Origin: CAZFHZ01 sp964519015
GTDB taxonomy: Bacteria; Blakebacterota; Blakebacteria; Blakebacterales; CAYUVJ01
DNA length: 37,268 nucleotides
Assembly (NCBI GenBank): GCA_964519015.1
Contig: CAZFHZ010000022.1
Coordinates: forward strand, 1-37,268
Direction of reading: 5' to 3'
Within the stretch, counting starts at the first letter, position 1. The number at the start of each line of letters is the position of its first letter. Below are positions 7,494 to 15,869 of this stretch, in pieces. The translations under genes were made by a program, and so were the position numbers. Under the pieces are notes generated by a model that saw only the letters and a program-made list of their open reading frames with translations, had not been told where the DNA came from and made no database searches.

Positions 7494-8075
7494 TCAGAAC
7501 CCGAAGGTCAGACCGGCCACGAAGCCCTTGTTCGTGATCGAACCGCTATCCAGGCTGATCGACTGGATGCGGTATTCGGCCGTGATCGCGAAGGGGAGGA
7601 TGGGCGGATCGAAGAGCAGCCCAATCATGAAGTGGTAGCCGCTGTGGGTGAAGTCGGCCGGATCGTTGCTCAACCCACCGAGGAAGGTGTCTTTGTCCAC
7701 GTACGACATCAAGTTGAGATTGAGCCCTCCACCCACCACCGGTTTGATCGGGAAGAGCGGCAGCACCGAGATGGGGTAGCGTACGTCGGCGAAGAGCGAG
7801 ATGGCCTGGAAGTCCTGGTCGAGGTCGGGCAGGCCGCCACCGTAGTTGTAGGTCGCGGTCCCCTTGAGGTACTCCGCCCCGACCTGGACCTTCAGGATGG
7901 GGATGAAGCCGATGGCCAGGTGGGCCCCGAACGCAGTGGTCGGGTCCATCTCGATGTTATCCCCCGAGACCGAGATGCTACCGGCGCGAACCCCCAGCCC
8001 CGTCTGAGCGCCCGCGGCGGCGGGCAACAGCAGGACGAGCACGATCACGGCCAGGACGCCGAAACGACGGTTCAT
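7494..8075 (-). CDS. Small outer-membrane beta-barrel protein
   Basis: 193 residues. A clear signal peptide (about 1-23, ending AAAGAQ) is followed by alternating amphipathic beta strands with Gly-rich turns and a terminal aromatic residue (GLTFGF), the usual C-terminal signal for BAM-dependent insertion. ATG at 8075 is preceded by GAAGGAGAT. No family-specific motif was recognised; it resembles 8-stranded OmpA/OmpW-like barrels in length. It is divergent from rpmB across 149 bases and directly upstream of recG. Confidence 0.75.
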   Translation of the reverse strand: MNRRFGVLAVIVLVLLLPAAAGAQTGLGVRAGSISVSGDNIEMDPTTAFGAHLAIGFIPILKVQVGAEYLKGTATYNYGGGLPDLDQDFQAISLFADVRYPISVLPLFPIKPVVGGGLNLNLMSYVDKDTFLGGLSNDPADFTHSGYHFMIGLLFDPPILPFAITAEYRIQSISLDSGSITNKGFVAGLTFGF

Positions 8076-8116
8076 TCGGATCTCCTTCGTTCATGGGTCG
8101 CAGGAGGTGGAAGGTC

Positions 8117-8145
8117 TTGCCGCCACCCCCCATCAACCCTATTTT
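8117..8145 (+). promoter_or_regulatory. Candidate sigma70 promoter for rpmB
   Basis: TTGCCG (8117-8122), a 17-base spacer and TATTTT (8140-8145). Both hexamers match the consensus at four or more positions, and the region is AT-richer than its surroundings. Predicted start of transcription is about 8152, giving a leader of about 70 bases. Confidence 0.5.
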
Positions 8146-8224
8146 ACTTCGTCTTCAGACCGGGGCCCAGTCGGTGGTCCGACCCACCCCGGAGAACCGT
8201 GCATCACCCGAGAAGAAGGTAATT

Positions 8225-8413
8225 ATGGCGCGCTGCTGCGACATCTGCGGCAAGGGCCCGCAAGCGGGGGCCAGCGTCTCCCATGCGCATAACGTCACCA
8301 AGCGTCGCTTCCTGCCCAACCTGCACAAGGTCCGGATCAAGGATGGGGGACGGACCCGCCAGATTCTCGTCTGCTCCTCCTGCCTCAAAGCCGGCAAGGT
8401 CGTGAAGGCCTGA
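8225..8413 (+). CDS. rpmB: 50S ribosomal protein L28
   Basis: 62 residues. The start ATG at 8225 aligns with the family N-terminus (MARCCDICGKGPQAG) and has AAGAAGG upstream; the longer frame before it is spurious. Motifs GNxVSHAHN-like (GASVSHAHNVTKRRF) and the C-terminal VCSSCLKAGKV are typical. Two CxxC pairs (CDIC, CSSC) mean this is the zinc-binding form of L28. It is alone on the plus strand here, facing the end of a minus-strand barrel gene; AGGCCT occurs on each side of the 3' junction (8406-8411, 8426-8431) and could form a weak shared hairpin. Confidence 0.96.
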   Translation: MARCCDICGKGPQAGASVSHAHNVTKRRFLPNLHKVRIKDGGRTRQILVCSSCLKAGKVVKA

Positions 8414-8422
8414 CTCGGGACA

Positions 8423-9124
8423 CTAAGGCCTCTTCCTCCCGATCTGCAGATCGATCCCGAAGGCGAACTCGACCCAGGAGAGGTCGCCCAGTCCATAGTT
8501 ACCGGTGTCGGTGAACCGGTGGTAGCGGACATCCCCTTCCAGGGTGAATTCGGCGATCATGAACCGGACCCCACCCCCGATCGCCGCCCCGGGGCGGAAG
8601 GCCCCCCGGGTCTCGATCAGGACCCCGCTCAGGAAACGGTCGTAGTTCAGCTGGTACATCCCGCCGGTGGCGACCAGGTACGGCTTCCCCCAGACCGGTT
8701 CGCCGATGAAGATACGCGCACCCAGCGCGATCATCTTGCCGAAGTACTGCGCATCAGCAATGTGGATGTTGTTGGTCAGGGTGAACTCATCGGTGTGGAC
8801 CCTGAAGCGGGGCAGCGCCAGGTCGAAGGTGAGATCCACCTGGTCGGTCATGGGCAGGTAGCCGCGCAGGACGAGCCCGAGGTCGGGTTTGGCGAACCCG
8901 TCGGCCGGCTCGGAACCGCTCAGATGGGCGAGCGGGACCTGGTAGGCAACCGCCGCGAGCAGGCTGAAACCCCGGGCCTGGTCCTGGGGCAGGCCGGTCC
9001 CGGTCTGAGCGGCGCACGGCCCGCTCATCGCCAGCGAGAGAAGAATCGCGACCGCGGGGAGACAGCAGACCGTCCGGTACGCTCCCCGGGCGGACTGGGC
9101 GGGATCCAGGTGGCGAGCGCTCAA
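8423..9124 (-). CDS. Outer-membrane beta-barrel protein, unknown family
   Basis: 233 residues. TTG start at 9124 overlapping the previous stop (TTGA); no earlier ATG or GTG gives a sensible signal peptide. The signal peptide is RTVCCLPAVAILLSLAMSGPCAAQ (about 17-40, in two hydrophobic parts). The remainder consists of amphipathic strands with Gly/Asp turns, such as the segment PDLGLVLRGYLPMTDQVDL, ending in WVEFAFGIDLQIGRKRP. No family motif recognised. It is coupled to a second barrel gene and to an AI-2E family permease, forming a three-gene unit. Confidence 0.65.
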   Translation of the reverse strand: MSARHLDPAQSARGAYRTVCCLPAVAILLSLAMSGPCAAQTGTGLPQDQARGFSLLAAVAYQVPLAHLSGSEPADGFAKPDLGLVLRGYLPMTDQVDLTFDLALPRFRVHTDEFTLTNNIHIADAQYFGKMIALGARIFIGEPVWGKPYLVATGGMYQLNYDRFLSGVLIETRGAFRPGAAIGGGVRFMIAEFTLEGDVRYHRFTDTGNYGLGDLSWVEFAFGIDLQIGRKRP

Positions 9125-9789
9125 CGGTCACCTCCGAAGGAAAAGATCGCCAGCGCGCGGAGCGCGAACCAGCGGTCAACGAAGTAGTCCTCTCTGAACT
9201 CGTGCATCGTCACGCCCAGGTCGAGACCGAAGGCGGGTCCCAGCTCGATCACCCAGCCCCCCGACACCGACCAGCCCACCCGCCATCGGTAGGCCTCCCC
9301 CTCGACCGTCCCATCCCCAAACTCCAACTCCAGGCGGGCGCGGTGCCAGCCCACGGCCGTCTCGGCGTACGGTCCCGCCAGCCATCCCGGGCGCAGGTGC
9401 CAGCGCAGGCCCAGGTTCCAGGCCACGATCTGCGTCCGACCACCCGTGATCGGCGGATCGAGACCGCCATCCCGCTGGGCCGCCCCGGCCTCCAGGCCGA
9501 AGTCGGGGAAGGAGCCCTGCACGAAGCAGGCCCAGTGGGGGAGCGGGCTCCAGCCGATCCGCTGGGTCAAGGCCGTGCCTGCCCGGGCGTACCGACCGTC
9601 GTCATAGTCCTGCAGCGCCAGGTTGCCCGCCGGGAGTACCAGGGCCGCTCCGATCGAGAACGCCCAGGGAGCGGCTCGGGGAGGGGGGAGTTGCGCCCCC
9701 GCTCCAGGGCCGGTCAGCACCGCCGCCAACAGCAGGACCACCGCCGTCGGACCGGGCCTCCCACCGGCCGGTCCCCGCTGGAACCTCAC
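9121..9789 (-). CDS. Outer-membrane beta-barrel protein, unknown family
   Basis: 222 residues from the GTG at 9789, which is preceded by GGAGGAGGGGAG and overlaps the stop of the permease gene as GTGA. A much longer open frame extends upstream but is out-of-frame shadow of the permease gene. Signal peptide about 13-33 (TAVVLLLAAVLTGPGAGAQ). The mature part is rich in Trp/Tyr/Gly with alternating strands (LGLRWHLRPGWLAGPYAETAVG) and ends near FALRALAIFSFGGDR. No specific family recognised. Confidence 0.65.
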   Translation of the reverse strand: MRFQRGPAGGRPGPTAVVLLLAAVLTGPGAGAQLPPPRAAPWAFSIGAALVLPAGNLALQDYDDGRYARAGTALTQRIGWSPLPHWACFVQGSFPDFGLEAGAAQRDGGLDPPITGGRTQIVAWNLGLRWHLRPGWLAGPYAETAVGWHRARLELEFGDGTVEGEAYRWRVGWSVSGGWVIELGPAFGLDLGVTMHEFREDYFVDRWFALRALAIFSFGGDR

Positions 9790-10892
9790 CTCCCCTCCTC
9801 CCCCTCCGGGGGGGGCTGGAGGAGCACCTCGGCCATCCGGGCCGGGTCCTCCCGGGCCGGGAAGTAGACCTGGTCGAGGACGCTCTTGACCACCACCAGG
9901 ATGGGGACCGCGAAGAACACGCCCCAGAATCCCCACAGGCTCCCGCAGATCAGGATGGCCAGGATGATGGCGACCGGGTGCGTCTTCGTCTCCCTGCCGA
10001 TGATGACGGGTGTCAGGTAGTTCGCGTCCACCGCCTGGACCATCATATAGGTCGCCAGGGTTCCCAACCCTCCCTGCACCACCGTTCCCCACTGGACCAG
10101 CCCCACCAGGACGACCGGCACGGCCACCACGATCGCCCCGATGTAGGGGATGAACGTGGAGACCCCGGTCAGGATACCCAGCAGCAGCCAGTAGTTCAGT
10201 CCGATGAAGAGATAGGCCAGGGTGGAGATCAGGAAGAGGAGGAAGACGACGATGAACTTCCCCTTGATGAACCGGCCCATCTGCTGGTCGATGTCGTTGA
10301 AGACCCGGATGAAGGTCGGGTGGCCGATGGTGGGCAGGAGACGCTTCACATAGGCCCAGATCAGCATCTTGTCCTTCAGGATGAAGAAGGTCAGGAAGAG
10401 GGTGATGACCACCCCCACTCCGCCGCTGAAGGTCCCCCCCGCCACGGCCAGCAGGGTTGTGATCATCCGGCCGAGCTGATCGTCGACCGTGATCCTCAAG
10501 CGCCCCAGGAACTCCTGCACGGAGGCGCCGGGGAAGAACTGGGGATAGGTGTCGTGCATCTTCCCCAGCCACTCCTCGAACCGGACGATCAGCCGGGGGA
10601 CCTGGTTGGCCAGGGCGTTCAGCTCGTCGGCGACGGTCGGCAGGATGGCGAAGAGGACCAGGGCGATCAGGATCAGGACGATGAACATCACCAGCAGGGT
10701 GGCGAGCAGGCGGGGGATGCGCAGGTGTTCCAGGCGCTGGACGAGCCCGTCGAGCAGGTAGGCGATGACCATCGCGGCGAACATGGGAGCGAGAGCGGCG
10801 GAGAACCACACCAGCACCACCAGCGACAGGATCGCGATGCCGGTCAGGATCCAGAGCTTGGGTTGACGCAGACGGTTCCGCCACTCCGTCAT
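9786..10892 (-). CDS. AI-2E family transporter (PerM/TqsA-like permease)
   Basis: 368 residues from the ATG at 10892, preceded by GGAAGGTCGCTGCG; the 18-residue extension further upstream has no family resemblance. About eight hydrophobic helices: two near the N-terminus, a central amphipathic region (about 100-160), and a C-terminal bundle including FIPYIGAIVVAVPVVLVGL and the conserved VDANYLTPVIIGRETKTHPVAIILAIL, which is the strongest AI-2E family signature. Members export small molecules or ions (AI-2 in TqsA, Na+/H+ in some); the substrate cannot be read from sequence. It leads a unit with two outer membrane barrels, and is divergent from a TPR gene. Confidence 0.9.
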   Translation of the reverse strand: MTEWRNRLRQPKLWILTGIAILSLVVLVWFSAALAPMFAAMVIAYLLDGLVQRLEHLRIPRLLATLLVMFIVLILIALVLFAILPTVADELNALANQVPRLIVRFEEWLGKMHDTYPQFFPGASVQEFLGRLRITVDDQLGRMITTLLAVAGGTFSGGVGVVITLFLTFFILKDKMLIWAYVKRLLPTIGHPTFIRVFNDIDQQMGRFIKGKFIVVFLLFLISTLAYLFIGLNYWLLLGILTGVSTFIPYIGAIVVAVPVVLVGLVQWGTVVQGGLGTLATYMMVQAVDANYLTPVIIGRETKTHPVAIILAILICGSLWGFWGVFFAVPILVVVKSVLDQVYFPAREDPARMAEVLLQPPPEGEEGR

Positions 10893-10908
10893 CGCAGCGA
10901 CCTTCCCG

Positions 10909-10937
10909 TTGACGTGTCGGGAACCCGCAGATAGCCT
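10909..10937 (+). promoter_or_regulatory. Candidate promoter for the TPR gene
   Basis: TTGACG (10909-10914), a 17-base spacer and TAGCCT (10932-10937). The -35 is strong, the -10 weak. Predicted transcription would start near 10944, which puts the ATG at 10945 at the very 5' end and makes the GTG at 10978 a serious alternative start. Confidence 0.35.
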
Positions 10938-10944
10938 GACGACC

Positions 10945-11988
10945 ATGCGCGGGCGCTATCCTGAAGAATATACGGATGTGAGGGGCGGACTGTCGACCAC
11001 GCTCGATCGACAGGCCCGCACTGTCCGACTGGGCGTGACGGGGCTGGTGCTGCTCGGCCTCCTGGTCCCCGTCCGGCTCACCTGTGCCCAGGATCCCCAG
11101 GAGGGACTGGAGCGGCTGCGCCGGCAGGTAGCCGATCACCGGTTCCGGGAAGCCCAGCTCGGTCTCGAGCGGTGGGTGGAGGCCCATCCGAGGGACGGCG
11201 AGGCATGGCGACTGCTCGGGCAGACCTACGAAGGGCGCTGGGACTACAAGAACGCGGCGGACGCCTACGAGCAGGCGCTCGCCTGCCTGGGGGAGAGCCC
11301 CGATCTGCTGATGAGCTGGGTGATGACCAAGGGGCAGACCCTCAACGTCCTCTCGGCGATCTTCGCCGCCGCCCGGCTCCGCGACGCGGTCGAGCGGGTG
11401 TTGCAGATGGATCCCACCAACATGGAGGCCCGGGGGCTGCTGGCCGCCTACTACGCGCTGTTGCCCGGAATCGTGGGGGGGAGCAAGGAGAAGTCGGACC
11501 GGATCGTGCAGGAATTGGTCGCGCTCGACCCGGCCGCCGGACTGACCCTCCAGGGCTACCAGGCCGAGCAGGCGGACCTGCCCGACTCGGTCAAGGTGAA
11601 CCGGTGGGAGGCGGCCGTCCGGATCGATCCCGATTTCGCCGGGGCGCTCTACGCCCTGGGCCAGTACCTGGTCTCCCAGGAAGACTACGAGGAGGGACTG
11701 GCCTTCTACCGGCGGGCCATGGCGGCCGAACCGGACGACCTGCGCCTGCGCCTCTCCTACGGACGGGCGCTGCGCCGGGCGGGCCGGCCCGATGATGCCG
11801 CCGCCGAGTTCCGGAACGTGCTGGCGGTCAACCCCTACTACGCCGACGCCCGTTTCTACCTGGCCGAGTACTACGAGAAGCAGGGGGACGTCCGGGCCGC
11901 CATCCGCGAGTACCAGACCCTGGCCACCTATAATCCCCATTACGAGGAGAAGGAGATCCGCCGCCGCCTGCGCCGGCTGACGCGCTGA
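10945..11988 (+). CDS. Exported TPR-repeat protein
   Basis: 347 residues from ATG 10945. GTG at 10978 is an alternative, and gives a more compact signal sequence. A hydrophobic segment (VTGLVLLGLLVPVRLTCAQ) suggests export or membrane anchoring. The rest is helical with tetratricopeptide-like repeats, clearest at AWRLLGQTYEGRWDYKNAADAYEQAL, ALYALGQYLVSQEDYEEGLAFYRRAMAAEPD, LRLSYGRALRRAGRPDDAAAEFRNVLAVNP and ARFYLAEYYEKQGDVRAAIREYQTL. TPRs mediate protein contacts; partner unknown. The gene stands alone between a divergent permease and the padR operon. Confidence 0.8.
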   Translation: MRGRYPEEYTDVRGGLSTTLDRQARTVRLGVTGLVLLGLLVPVRLTCAQDPQEGLERLRRQVADHRFREAQLGLERWVEAHPRDGEAWRLLGQTYEGRWDYKNAADAYEQALACLGESPDLLMSWVMTKGQTLNVLSAIFAAARLRDAVERVLQMDPTNMEARGLLAAYYALLPGIVGGSKEKSDRIVQELVALDPAAGLTLQGYQAEQADLPDSVKVNRWEAAVRIDPDFAGALYALGQYLVSQEDYEEGLAFYRRAMAAEPDDLRLRLSYGRALRRAGRPDDAAAEFRNVLAVNPYYADARFYLAEYYEKQGDVRAAIREYQTLATYNPHYEEKEIRRRLRRLTR

Positions 11989-12045
11989 ATCCCCGCCCCT
12001 GCCCACGAATATCGTGGAACCCATCCGCACCCTCCTCCGTACTTC

Positions 12046-12079
12046 TTACCTAGAGAGGCTATGTAGACTGTCTAGGTAA
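12046..12079 (+). promoter_or_regulatory. Inverted repeat, likely PadR operator
   Basis: A perfect 9-base inverted repeat TTACCTAGA-N16-TCTAGGTAA ends 19 bases before the padR ATG. The spacer contains TATGTA, a possible -10. PadR regulators commonly bind such dyads in their own promoter, so autoregulation of padR and the permease is likely. A GGGAGG ribosome site (12088-12093) follows. Confidence 0.65.
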
Positions 12080-12098
12080 CCCTGGCCGGGAGGCGGCG

Positions 12099-12449
12099 AT
12101 GCCGGGTGTCGAAGCGGGTGGTCTCTACGGTACCCTCGAACTCCTGATCCTCAAGACGCTCAACAGCGGTGGGCCCATGCATGGGCTGGCGATCGCCGAC
12201 CGGATCATGTCCCGCGGCGCAGGCACCTTCCGCATCGAGGAGGGCTCCCTCTACCCCGCCCTGCATCGGCTCCAGGCCAAGGGATATCTAAGCTGGGAGT
12301 GGATGCTGACCGGGGAGCGTAAACGGGCCAAGTACTATCAGCTCACCCCCACCGGCGAGCGGGCCTTCGCCCGACAGCGGGAGACGTGGATCCGCAGCAC
12401 CCGGGTCATGCTGGACTTCCTGGACGTGGCCTGGGAAGACGTACGATGA
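12099..12449 (+). CDS. PadR-family transcriptional regulator
   Basis: 116 residues. Winged-helix domain of PadR type: GTLELLILKTLNSGGPMHGLAIADRI (about 11-36), EEGSLYPALHRLQAKGYLSWEW (recognition helix and wing) and the KYYQLTPTGERAF segment. Only a short C-terminal helix follows, as in subfamily 2 PadR. ATG has a GGGAGG site at good spacing. The stop overlaps the permease ATG as ATGA. PadR proteins are usually ligand-released repressors controlling an adjacent transporter, which fits here. Confidence 0.95.
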   Translation: MPGVEAGGLYGTLELLILKTLNSGGPMHGLAIADRIMSRGAGTFRIEEGSLYPALHRLQAKGYLSWEWMLTGERKRAKYYQLTPTGERAFARQRETWIRSTRVMLDFLDVAWEDVR

Positions 12450-15154
12450 GGTCCCGGGACACCCTCCGCAGGCTTTTCCATCTGGACCGGTTCGGCCGGC
12501 GTCTGGAAGAGAGCCTGGACGAGGAACTCCGCTTCCACCTGGAGGAACTCATCGCCCGCCTGGTCCGCGACGGCCTGAGTCCCGAGCAAGCCCGCGACCA
12601 GGCGCTGAGAGCCCTGGGCGACCTCGAGGATGTGAAGCAGGCGTGCCGGCGGGCCGACGCAACGGGCCGCCGGCGTCGGATGGTCACCGGGGTCGTGTCG
12701 GACCTCATCCAGGACACCCGGGGCGCCCTCCGCTCCTTCCGGCGGACCCCCGCCTTCACCCTGACCGCGGTGTTCACCCTGGCGGTCGGCATCGGGGTCA
12801 ACACCGTCGTCTTCAGCGTCGTGAACGGGGTACTGCTCCACCCCCTCCCCTACCCCGAAGCCGACCGGCTCCTCTCGATCCAGAGTCGCTTCACCATCGA
12901 GAGCGGTTACGAGATCCCCGACTACCCGGTCGGCTCCCCCGAGTACTTCGACTACGCCAGGGAGAACCGGACCCTGGAAGGGGTGGCGGGTTATTCCACC
13001 GGCTCCCTCGCCTTCCGGGCGGGAACGGGAGACCCTGAATTCGTGGTGCAAGCCTCCATCACCGCGACCCTGCTACCGACCCTCAGGGTCGAGCCCCTGC
13101 TGGGTCGCAATCTCGCACCCGAGGAGGATCTGCCCGGGGCCCCCTGGGTCTTCCTGATCAGTCACGACCTGTGGCGGCGGCGGTTCGATTCCGACCCGGA
13201 GGTGATCGGCCGGATCATCGACCTGGAGACCGGGACCGATGAGGAGACCGACCTGCGCGGTGCGATCATCGGCGTCCTGCCGCCCGGTTTCTCCTTCCCC
13301 GGACCGGGCACCGATCTCTACTACTCCCTCCATCTCGACCCGGCCCGGACCTGGCGGGGGGGGCATTGGTTCTCGATGATCGGACGACTCACACCAGGGG
13401 TGACCCAGAGACAGGCCCGGGAGGAGATGGCCTCGATCATGGCGGGTTGGGCCGAGCGTTACCCCGACCATCATGTCGGGCACGGGCTCTGGATGCAGCC
13501 GCTGCTCGAACGATACGTGGGTGGTTTCCAGTCCCTGCTGGCCGTGCTGCTGGGCACGGTGGGCCTGGTGTTGCTCATCGCCTGTCTCAACGTGGCCGGA
13601 CTGCTGACCGCCCGGGGGGAGAGCCGGCGGTTGGAGCTGGCCATCCGGGGGGCGATCGGGGCGGACCGTCGCCGGCTGACCGTACAGCTGCTCACCGAGA
13701 GCGCCCTGCTCGCCCTGCTGGGCGGGGCCCTCGGGGTCCTCCTCGCCCGGGGGGGTCTCGACCTCCTGCTGGCACTCCAGAACGGACTGATCCCCCGGAG
13801 TTCCACGATCGCCCTCGACGGCCGGGTGCTGGGCTTCACCGCCCTGGTGGTGGCCCTCACCACTTTTCTCTTCGGCCTGCTGCCGGCCTGCCGGGCGGCC
13901 TCCGAGGCCCGGGGCGAGGCGCTCCGCGACGGTGGACGGGGTCTCACCCCGGGACGCACCGGTCTGCACCTGCGGATGGGGCTGGTGGTGGCCGAGATCG
14001 CTCTGGCGACCATGCTGGTCACCGGGGCCGGACTGCTCACCCGGAGTTTGCAGCGCCTGGTAGCGGCCGACCCCGGTTTCCCGACCGAGCGGATGCTCAC
14101 CCTCCCGTTGAACGTACCCAACAACCGCTATACCCCAGACCAGGCCTACCGCTTCTTCACCACCGTCCGCCAGCGCGTGGCCACCCATCCCGAGGTGGTG
14201 ACCGCCTCGGTCGCTTCCCGCGTCCCGCTCCGCTACTACTCTTCGGGCAGCCCGGTCGAGATCGTGGGCCGGCCGGATATCGAGGAGGGCGGAGTCGGTT
14301 ACGCGGCCAGCGGTATCCGCGTCGACCCGGGATTCTTCGCCGCTTTCGGGATCCGGGCGGTGAGCGGCCGGGTGCTCGGGCCCGAGGACCGCGCAGGAGC
14401 CGAGAAGGTGGTGGTGATCGACCGGGAGATGGCCCGGCGATACTGGGGCGAGCAGAACCCGATCGGGGACCGGATCGTCTTCGCCAATACCGAAGGTCCC
14501 CCCCACCGGATCGTGGGGGTGGTCGAGAACGTGCGCTGGGGCGGACTCGAGACCCGGGAAGCGAACTACTACTGCACCGACGAACAGTTCGTGGAGTGGG
14601 CCGGAGTAATCGCCTACGCGACCAACCTGCTGGTCCGGACCCGGGGTGATCCCTATCGGGTGGCCGCTCCGCTCCGGGAGATCATCCGGGAGGGCGATCC
14701 CACCCTGGCCGTACGGGCCGCCTCCAGCATCGAGGACATCCTGAACGGCGCCGTGACCGATCGACGGTTCCTGACCCAGCTCCTCTCCGCCTTCGCACTC
14801 TTCGCAGCCCTGCTGGGGAGCGTGGGTATCTACGGACTGATGGTCTTCACCAACACCCGGAGGGCCCACGAGTTCGGGATCCGGGTCTCCCTGGGAGCCC
14901 GGCGTTCCGGGATCGTCCGGCTCGTGCTGGGAGAGGGCGTCCGGCTGGCCCTGTTCGGGGCGCTACTGGGGGGAATGCTGGCCCTGGTCGCGGGGCAGGT
15001 GATCCGCCATCTGCTCTTCGAGGTCCGTCCCTCCGACCCGGTGACCTTCGTGACGGTCGCCCTGGGCGCCCTGCTGGTCGGGGTCCTCGCCAGCGCCTGG
15101 CCGGCCTGGCAGGCCGCCCGCACCGATCCGGTCAAGGCCCTGCGGTTGGAGTAG
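12446..15154 (+). CDS. Duplicated orphan ABC permease (ADOP type, MacB/FtsX-like)
   Basis: 902 residues. An N-terminal cytoplasmic permease-prefix segment (about 18-70, EESLDEELRFHLEELIARLVRDG, SPEQARDQALRALGD) is followed by two tandem MacB-like units: helix (about 98-125, TAVFTLAVGIGVNTVVFSVVNGVLL), periplasmic MacB_PCD-like domain, an FtsX helix block (about 360-485), then a second helix, periplasmic domain and FtsX block ending WPAWQAARTDPVKALRLE. No ATPase domain and no adjacent ATPase gene are present. This architecture, paired with padR, is the ADOP group common in Acidobacteriota and relatives. Role (efflux or mechanotransmission of macromolecules, lipoproteins or drugs) is not defined by sequence. 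Coupled to padR by ATGA. Confidence 0.92.
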   Translation: MRSRDTLRRLFHLDRFGRRLEESLDEELRFHLEELIARLVRDGLSPEQARDQALRALGDLEDVKQACRRADATGRRRRMVTGVVSDLIQDTRGALRSFRRTPAFTLTAVFTLAVGIGVNTVVFSVVNGVLLHPLPYPEADRLLSIQSRFTIESGYEIPDYPVGSPEYFDYARENRTLEGVAGYSTGSLAFRAGTGDPEFVVQASITATLLPTLRVEPLLGRNLAPEEDLPGAPWVFLISHDLWRRRFDSDPEVIGRIIDLETGTDEETDLRGAIIGVLPPGFSFPGPGTDLYYSLHLDPARTWRGGHWFSMIGRLTPGVTQRQAREEMASIMAGWAERYPDHHVGHGLWMQPLLERYVGGFQSLLAVLLGTVGLVLLIACLNVAGLLTARGESRRLELAIRGAIGADRRRLTVQLLTESALLALLGGALGVLLARGGLDLLLALQNGLIPRSSTIALDGRVLGFTALVVALTTFLFGLLPACRAASEARGEALRDGGRGLTPGRTGLHLRMGLVVAEIALATMLVTGAGLLTRSLQRLVAADPGFPTERMLTLPLNVPNNRYTPDQAYRFFTTVRQRVATHPEVVTASVASRVPLRYYSSGSPVEIVGRPDIEEGGVGYAASGIRVDPGFFAAFGIRAVSGRVLGPEDRAGAEKVVVIDREMARRYWGEQNPIGDRIVFANTEGPPHRIVGVVENVRWGGLETREANYYCTDEQFVEWAGVIAYATNLLVRTRGDPYRVAAPLREIIREGDPTLAVRAASSIEDILNGAVTDRRFLTQLLSAFALFAALLGSVGIYGLMVFTNTRRAHEFGIRVSLGARRSGIVRLVLGEGVRLALFGALLGGMLALVAGQVIRHLLFEVRPSDPVTFVTVALGALLVGVLASAWPAWQAARTDPVKALRLE

Positions 15155-15162
15155 GAATAAAG

Positions 15163-15200
15163 AGGGCGCGGCCCGGGCATCCGGCCCGGGATCGCGCCCT
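15163..15200 (-). terminator. Rho-independent terminator for the superoxide dismutase gene, possibly bidirectional
   Basis: A long GC stem: AGGGCGCG pairs with CGCGCCCT, and inside it CCCGGGC pairs with GCCCGGG. On the minus strand the stem is followed by CTTTATT, a short U-rich tract, so it suits the dismutase gene that ends 36 bases upstream. On the plus strand, facing the permease, no U tract follows. Confidence 0.65.
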
Positions 15201-15236
15201 GGAGCTGCGGGCCTCCTCTGAGGGCGCAGCGGGCGG

Positions 15237-15851
15237 CTACTTCTTCGCCGCCGCGTAGTATTCCGCCGCCTTGGGCCAGTCGACCACGTTCCACCAGGCC
15301 GTGATGTAGTCGGGCCGGCGGTTCTGGTAGTTCAAGTAGTAGGCGTGCTCCCAGACGTCCAGGCCCAGGACCGGGATGTCCCCCTGCAGGTAGGGGGAGT
15401 CCTGGTTGGCCGTCGAGTAGACCTTGAGGGCACCGGCGGCGTCCACCACCAGCCAGGCCCAGCCGCTGCCGAAGCGGGTCGCGGCGGCCTTGGCGAATTC
15501 CTCCTTGAACGCCTCGAAGGAACCGAAGGTCTGTGCAATGGCCTCGGCCAATGGGCCGGTCGGGGCCCCCCCTTTGCCCGGGCCCATGAGGGTCCAGAAG
15601 AGGGTGTGGTTAGCGTGACCCCCGCCGTTGTTGCGCACCGCGGTGCGGATGGATTCGGGGACCTGCTCGATACCCCGGAGCAATTCCTCGATCGGGAGCG
15701 CCTCCAGGTCGGCCTGTCCCTGCAGGGCGTTGTTGAGGTTGTTCACATAGGCGGCGTGGTGCTTGCCGTGGTGGATCTCCATCGTCCGGGCGTCGATGTG
15801 GGGTCCAAGCGCGTCGAATGCGTAGGGCAACTTCGGAAGCTGGTGGGCCAT
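15237..15851 (-). CDS. sodA: Superoxide dismutase, Mn-type (Mn/Fe family)
   Basis: 204 residues from the ATG at 15851, which has GGAGGAG upstream; a longer frame adds eight residues and lacks support. Metal ligands are H27 (MEIHHGKHH), H82 (GGGHANHTLF), D165 and H169 (LDVWEHAYYLNY). The Gly-rich GGGHANH and Gln150 in ANQDSPYL are features of Mn enzymes rather than Fe enzymes, though cambialistic forms exist. No signal peptide, so cytoplasmic; it converts superoxide to peroxide and oxygen. It follows ftsZ after 245 bases holding two large hairpins and an AT-rich promoter-like stretch, so it is its own unit. Confidence 0.95.
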   Translation of the reverse strand: MAHQLPKLPYAFDALGPHIDARTMEIHHGKHHAAYVNNLNNALQGQADLEALPIEELLRGIEQVPESIRTAVRNNGGGHANHTLFWTLMGPGKGGAPTGPLAEAIAQTFGSFEAFKEEFAKAAATRFGSGWAWLVVDAAGALKVYSTANQDSPYLQGDIPVLGLDVWEHAYYLNYQNRRPDYITAWWNVVDWPKAAEYYAAAKK

Positions 15852-15869
15852 CTCAGGCTCCTCCTCGGG

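Noticed and set aside
5764..7638. 624-residue plus-strand open frame
   Set aside because: Lies entirely opposite recG; low-complexity composition and no family resemblance.
8093..8224. 44-residue N-terminal extension of L28
   Set aside because: Family N-terminus starts at MARCCDICG, which has its own ribosome site; the extension covers the promoter.
8406..8431. AGGCCT repeat around the rpmB 3' end as a bidirectional terminator
   Set aside because: Six-base palindromic arms only, no U tract; could be chance.
12003..12017. Palindrome CCACGA-ATA-TCGTGG behind the TPR gene
   Set aside because: Only a 6-bp stem and no U tract; too weak for a terminator call and not linked to a regulator.
9790..12030. 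Extension of the barrel gene frame to a 969-residue protein
   Set aside because: Only the last 222 residues look like protein; the rest overlaps the AI-2E permease and TPR genes in other frames.
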